From: Ignavibacteria bacterium
Lineage (GTDB): Bacteria; Bacteroidota; Ignavibacteria; SZUA-365
NCBI GenBank assembly: GCA_016720835.1
Contig: JADKJW010000003.1
Location: forward strand, 338,650 to 402,649
Direction of reading: 5' to 3'
Length of the DNA: 64,000 nucleotides
In this document: in pieces, positions 61,000 through 64,000 of the stretch
Layout of the letters: every line of letters begins with the position of its first letter
Numbering within the stretch: position 1 is the stretch's first letter
Notes under the pieces: model-generated
Seen by the model: the letters and a program-made list of their open reading frames with translations, nothing else
The model's database searches: none
What the model was told of the DNA's origin: nothing
Program-made: the position numbers and the translations under genes

Positions 61000-63804
61000 T
61001 CAGAATGTGTAGGAGAACTGCAGCGCATATGTCGGATCGGTCAGAATGCGCTTGTATTCGTTGCCTTCGCGGGTCACGAAGCGGCGCTCGTGCCTGCCGT
61101 CGGAAGCGGAGCCCTCCAGACGGCCGGGATTCGTCACGAGGATCTCGCGCGCGGTGAACTTCAGGTCGAGGCGCGGGAGGATGTTCTGTGTGATGGAGAG
61201 ATCCACCGCGCCGCGCGCTTCCTCGTACACGTCCAGTCCGCGCTCGTCGCCCACGGCGTCGAGACGCTTGCCGAATTCGTTGTACAGGATGTTGATCGAC
61301 GTGCCGAACACGGGCTCGCGGAACAGCAGCGACAGGTTGAGCATGTACGGCGACTGCCCCTGCATCTCGCGCGTCTCGGTGCGGTACTCGTCCAGGTAGA
61401 CGCCGCCTCCCTTGTCGATTTTATATCCCTGCGTGTACTCGATGTCCGACGCAATCCGCGTGTAATTGCCGGTGATGCTGACATTGGCGCCGTAGGACCC
61501 CAGGAAGGCGAGGGTCGTGCGCATCTCGACTTCCCAGCCCCGGTTGACGCCGTGCGGGGAATTGAACCAGGTGCGCTCGGGATTCGACGACGGCAGGATG
61601 CGCTGCTCGATGGCGTTGGAGATGTTCTTGTGGAAGTAACTGACGGCCAGCACTTCACCCGCGCCGGGAAAATATTCGAGACGCGCGTCGTAATTGTGCG
61701 AATAGGCTCTCTGCAGCAAGGGATTGCCGAACGTGCCTTCATAGACGCTGTAATCGTAGAAGTAGAAACTCGACAGCTCGCGGAATTCTGGACGGTTGAC
61801 CGACTGGCTCGCGGCAAGGCGGATGTTGACGACCGGATTCACGACGAAGGTCAGGTTCGCCGACGGCAACACGTCGATGTTCTTCACCTTCGCGACATAC
61901 AATTCATCGGTGCTGAAGGGACTCACCGTGTTGACCAGTTGTTCCGAATTTTCCAGGCGCGCGCCGCCGGTGAAACGGATGTCGCTGAGGAACGGCTGCA
62001 GTCCCGCGAAGGAGAGGAACCCGGACAACGGCAGGTCCAGCATGGCGTACGACGCGAGAAGTGTCGACGCCCCGGTGTACGTATCCCGCTTGTCGGAAAG
62101 CCGGCTCAGCACCAGCTTTCCGGAACCGAAATTCTCCGGATCGAACACGGAGGTGATCGGCAGGCTCAGCAGATTCCATGCCGAGCTTCCGCGCTCCAGT
62201 TCCGCGAGGTAGAACTGGATGTCGAAGTAGCGCTCCTTCTTTTCGAAGAGTCCTCCGAGTTTCACCTTTGCGGCCAGGACGGGAAATTGCGCGTCCAGTG
62301 ATGCGCCGCGCGAATACTCGTCAAGATTCGCCCAGGAGCGGTCGCCGCGCTCGAGGAAGAATTCGCTCTCGGGCGCGCGCACGTTCTTCGAGTAGATGTA
62401 GGTCTTCCGATCGGGGCGCTTCGACAGCGACGAGGTGTACGATCCGCGCCAGGTCACATCCAGCCCCGACAACAGCTCCGCGAAATGATGCGTCCCGGTG
62501 AGCTGCGAAACGAACATCGACCGCTGATCCCATTCCGTGACATGCACCGTCCGGTCGTTTTCGTTTTCGTCGACGATGCGATAGGCCGAGGCCTTGTCGT
62601 CTGCCGACTGGTTGAAATTATTCTTGAAGCTGAATTTGTGGTTGCCGCCGACTTTGTAGCTCAAGTTCAGCAGACCGCCCCAGAGCACGGACGCCACATC
62701 CTTCGGACCGCCGCCGCTGTAAATGGGCGATCCGAGCCGAGTGTACGCGTACTGCAGCGTGCTGCGCGAGACGCCGTTCCGATACGAGAACGCGGCGATA
62801 TAGCCGAGCTGGTCGGCGTCGTCGTTGAGGATCATGCGGTCGCCCGCCGAGAGATTCATGGCCATGTTCAGGGGCGCGCGCCGCGACTGCTGCGCCCAGT
62901 TGTTCGGGAGCACCTTGCCCAGCGTGTGCGAATTGTACTCGCCCGCGGGATAGCGACGCGTTCCGTCGTCGAGACCGATCCAATCGCTCCCGCCGCCCTG
63001 CGCCCTGTTGACGGTCTTCAGGTTCGAGAGCGCATTGTATGACGACGACAGACTGAGCTTGATGGTCGGAGTATCCGGGAAATCCAGCGTGTTGATCTGC
63101 ACGAGTCCGCCGGTGAAATCCGCCGGAAGATCCGGTGTCGAGGTTTTCGTGACCATCGTGTTTTCCACCAGATTCGACGGCACCATGTCGAAGGAAAAAC
63201 TTTTCCGGTCCGTATCCGTGTCCGTGCTCGTGACGGATACGCCGTTCAGCATCGCCGAATTGTAGCGGTCGGTCACCCCGCGCACGAAAATGAATTTGCT
63301 GTCGACAAGCGAAATGCCGGTCACGCGCCGCAACGCATCCCCCGTCGTCGCGTCCGGCGTGAGCTTCACCTGCTCGGCACTGAATCCGTCGCCGATGGTG
63401 GACGCCCGTCTCCGCTGCGCGAGTATCGAGGCCTCGGTGTTCGTCTGCCTCTCCGCGGTGATCACGACTTCCTTGCTCTGCACCGTCGCCGCATCCAGCG
63501 AGACGTCCAGTTTCGTCGCCTGATCGGGACGGACGGTCACCCCGCTGACGCTTTTCGCCGTGTATCCGATGTAGGTGACACGCACCGTGTACGTCCCGGG
63601 GGCGATGCCGCGCACATGGAACTTTCCGTCGACGTCGCTCGACCCGCCCCGGGCCGCCTCGACGACGGAGATGTTCGCGCCGATCAGCGTCTCGCCGCTG
63701 TGACTGTCTCGGACCACTCCACTGATGGCGCCCGTTTGACCTGCGGCGACGGAGATGAAAAGGACGAAAAACAGCGCGGAAAACCTTGCAATCGAAGTAA
63801 CCAT
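61000..63804 (-). CDS. TonB-dependent receptor with carboxypeptidase-regulatory-like domain
   Basis: The 934-aa outer-membrane receptor has a signal peptide (SIARFSALFFVLFISVAAGQ). A CarboxypepD-regulatory-like/CNA-B-type domain (~25-105: GAISGVVRDSHSGETLIGAN, VDGKFHVRGIAPGTYTVRVT) follows. The plug is at ~125-230 (SKFIFVRGVTDRYNSAMLNG, DLPADFTGGLVQINT), then a large beta-barrel ends in ALQFSYTF with terminal aromatic Phe, as in outer-membrane barrels. The transported ligand is unknown. It is first in the minus-strand array that continues with the beta-helix and T9SS proteins, which may capture or process its ligand. Confidence 0.9.
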   Translation of the reverse strand: MVTSIARFSALFFVLFISVAAGQTGAISGVVRDSHSGETLIGANISVVEAARGGSSDVDGKFHVRGIAPGTYTVRVTYIGYTAKSVSGVTVRPDQATKLDVSLDAATVQSKEVVITAERQTNTEASILAQRRRASTIGDGFSAEQVKLTPDATTGDALRRVTGISLVDSKFIFVRGVTDRYNSAMLNGVSVTSTDTDTDRKSFSFDMVPSNLVENTMVTKTSTPDLPADFTGGLVQINTLDFPDTPTIKLSLSSSYNALSNLKTVNRAQGGGSDWIGLDDGTRRYPAGEYNSHTLGKVLPNNWAQQSRRAPLNMAMNLSAGDRMILNDDADQLGYIAAFSYRNGVSRSTLQYAYTRLGSPIYSGGGPKDVASVLWGGLLNLSYKVGGNHKFSFKNNFNQSADDKASAYRIVDENENDRTVHVTEWDQRSMFVSQLTGTHHFAELLSGLDVTWRGSYTSSLSKRPDRKTYIYSKNVRAPESEFFLERGDRSWANLDEYSRGASLDAQFPVLAAKVKLGGLFEKKERYFDIQFYLAELERGSSAWNLLSLPITSVFDPENFGSGKLVLSRLSDKRDTYTGASTLLASYAMLDLPLSGFLSFAGLQPFLSDIRFTGGARLENSEQLVNTVSPFSTDELYVAKVKNIDVLPSANLTFVVNPVVNIRLAASQSVNRPEFRELSSFYFYDYSVYEGTFGNPLLQRAYSHNYDARLEYFPGAGEVLAVSYFHKNISNAIEQRILPSSNPERTWFNSPHGVNRGWEVEMRTTLAFLGSYGANVSITGNYTRIASDIEYTQGYKIDKGGGVYLDEYRTETREMQGQSPYMLNLSLLFREPVFGTSINILYNEFGKRLDAVGDERGLDVYEEARGAVDLSITQNILPRLDLKFTAREILVTNPGRLEGSASDGRHERRFVTREGNEYKRILTDPTYALQFSYTF

Positions 63805-63872
63805 GACGCTCGTGTCTTGTGTGGGGAAAGTGCCGGAGCGCGGACCACAAGGTCAGCTCTCGCGTGTCGGCA

Positions 63873-63880
63873 CAAACCTA
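63873..63880 (-). promoter_or_regulatory. -7 box upstream of the TonB-dependent receptor
   Basis: TAGGTTTG on the minus strand is an exact TAnnTTTG match, ending 69 bp ahead of the receptor start codon. No good -33 box is seen. The remaining end of the window (63805-64000) shows no gene. Confidence 0.4.
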
Positions 63881-64000
63881 CCGCGCGTGTGTTACGATCC
63901 CGCCAGCGCCGTGTATGAAAGGAATGAGGAATTCGTGAGGATGGGAATTCTTGACTCTGACCCCGGAAATGGGCATGTTCGCGGAGCAAGCGCTGGATCT

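Noticed and set aside
63684..63989. Minus-strand 101-aa frame at the window end
   Set aside because: It overlaps the receptor's signal peptide in another frame and its leader; there is no protein-like content.

Overview
The window looks like a chromosomal segment from a GC-rich member of the Fibrobacterota-Chlorobiota-Bacteroidota group; Kapabacteria- or Ignavibacteria-like lineages are my best guess, inferred from protein families only. Evidence: nine predicted secreted proteins end in a type IX secretion (T9SS) type A C-terminal sorting domain (FPNP/YPNP-type start, final short basic strand). There are also two TonB-dependent receptors, Omp28-like and HYDIN/dockerin-type secreted proteins, menaquinone biosynthesis, and several promoters fitting the Bacteroidota pattern (-33 TTG, -7 TAnnTTTG). 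I see no rRNA, tRNA, transposase, phage gene or CRISPR array.

Layout. 0-2.4 kb: a BtuB-like receptor behind a textbook cobalamin riboswitch with its own terminator. 2.5-4.1 kb: a T9SS-sorted repeat protein. 4.4-13.6 kb: a forward cluster of DUF1800, DUF1501, a 1359-aa LamG/HYDIN protein and a double-OmpA-domain protein whose signal peptide is split by a one-base frameshift. 13.7-17.5 kb: a DUF2339 membrane protein and a zinc-dependent phospholipase C-like protein. 17.4-17.9 kb: a toxin-antitoxin remnant with a truncated MazF/PemK toxin. 18.2-30.1 kb: two paralogous Asp-box (BNR) T9SS proteins flanking an Omp28-like protein, an NlpC/P60 peptidase and a HicAB module. The 20.7-22.05 kb gap between two of these genes is packed with repeats. 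30.1-38.9 kb: an outer-membrane-like protein, MscS, DapF, a small lipoprotein, a GH13 lipoprotein, PfkA with a candidate leader RNA, and a 264-aa protein I cannot name.

38.9-51.5 kb is the metabolic core. On the minus strand, AroK-AroD-AroE (one polypeptide), AroC and AroB-AroA (one polypeptide) cover shikimate-pathway steps 2-7. On the plus strand, starting 150 bp away, menF, a menD-menH fusion, menB and menA use the resulting chorismate for menaquinone. The two operons are divergent, and each has an exact -7 box in the shared gap. The domain order of the two Aro fusions matches the two halves of the eukaryotic AROM protein.

51.5-63.9 kb is a minus-strand array reading TonB-dependent receptor, beta-helix-like protein, dockerin/HYDIN protein, small T9SS protein, dockerin T9SS protein, and a propeller-like repeat protein. 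It looks like a surface or export locus. Two of its proteins lack the T9SS domain and share another C-terminal 'GYW' module.

The most unusual signal is a structured intergenic element present three times (about 20.88-21.10, 21.45-21.67 and 31.22-31.43 kb). It has a long outer stem, an inner stem and an overlapping 3' hairpin pair, and several stems carry compensatory base changes between copies.
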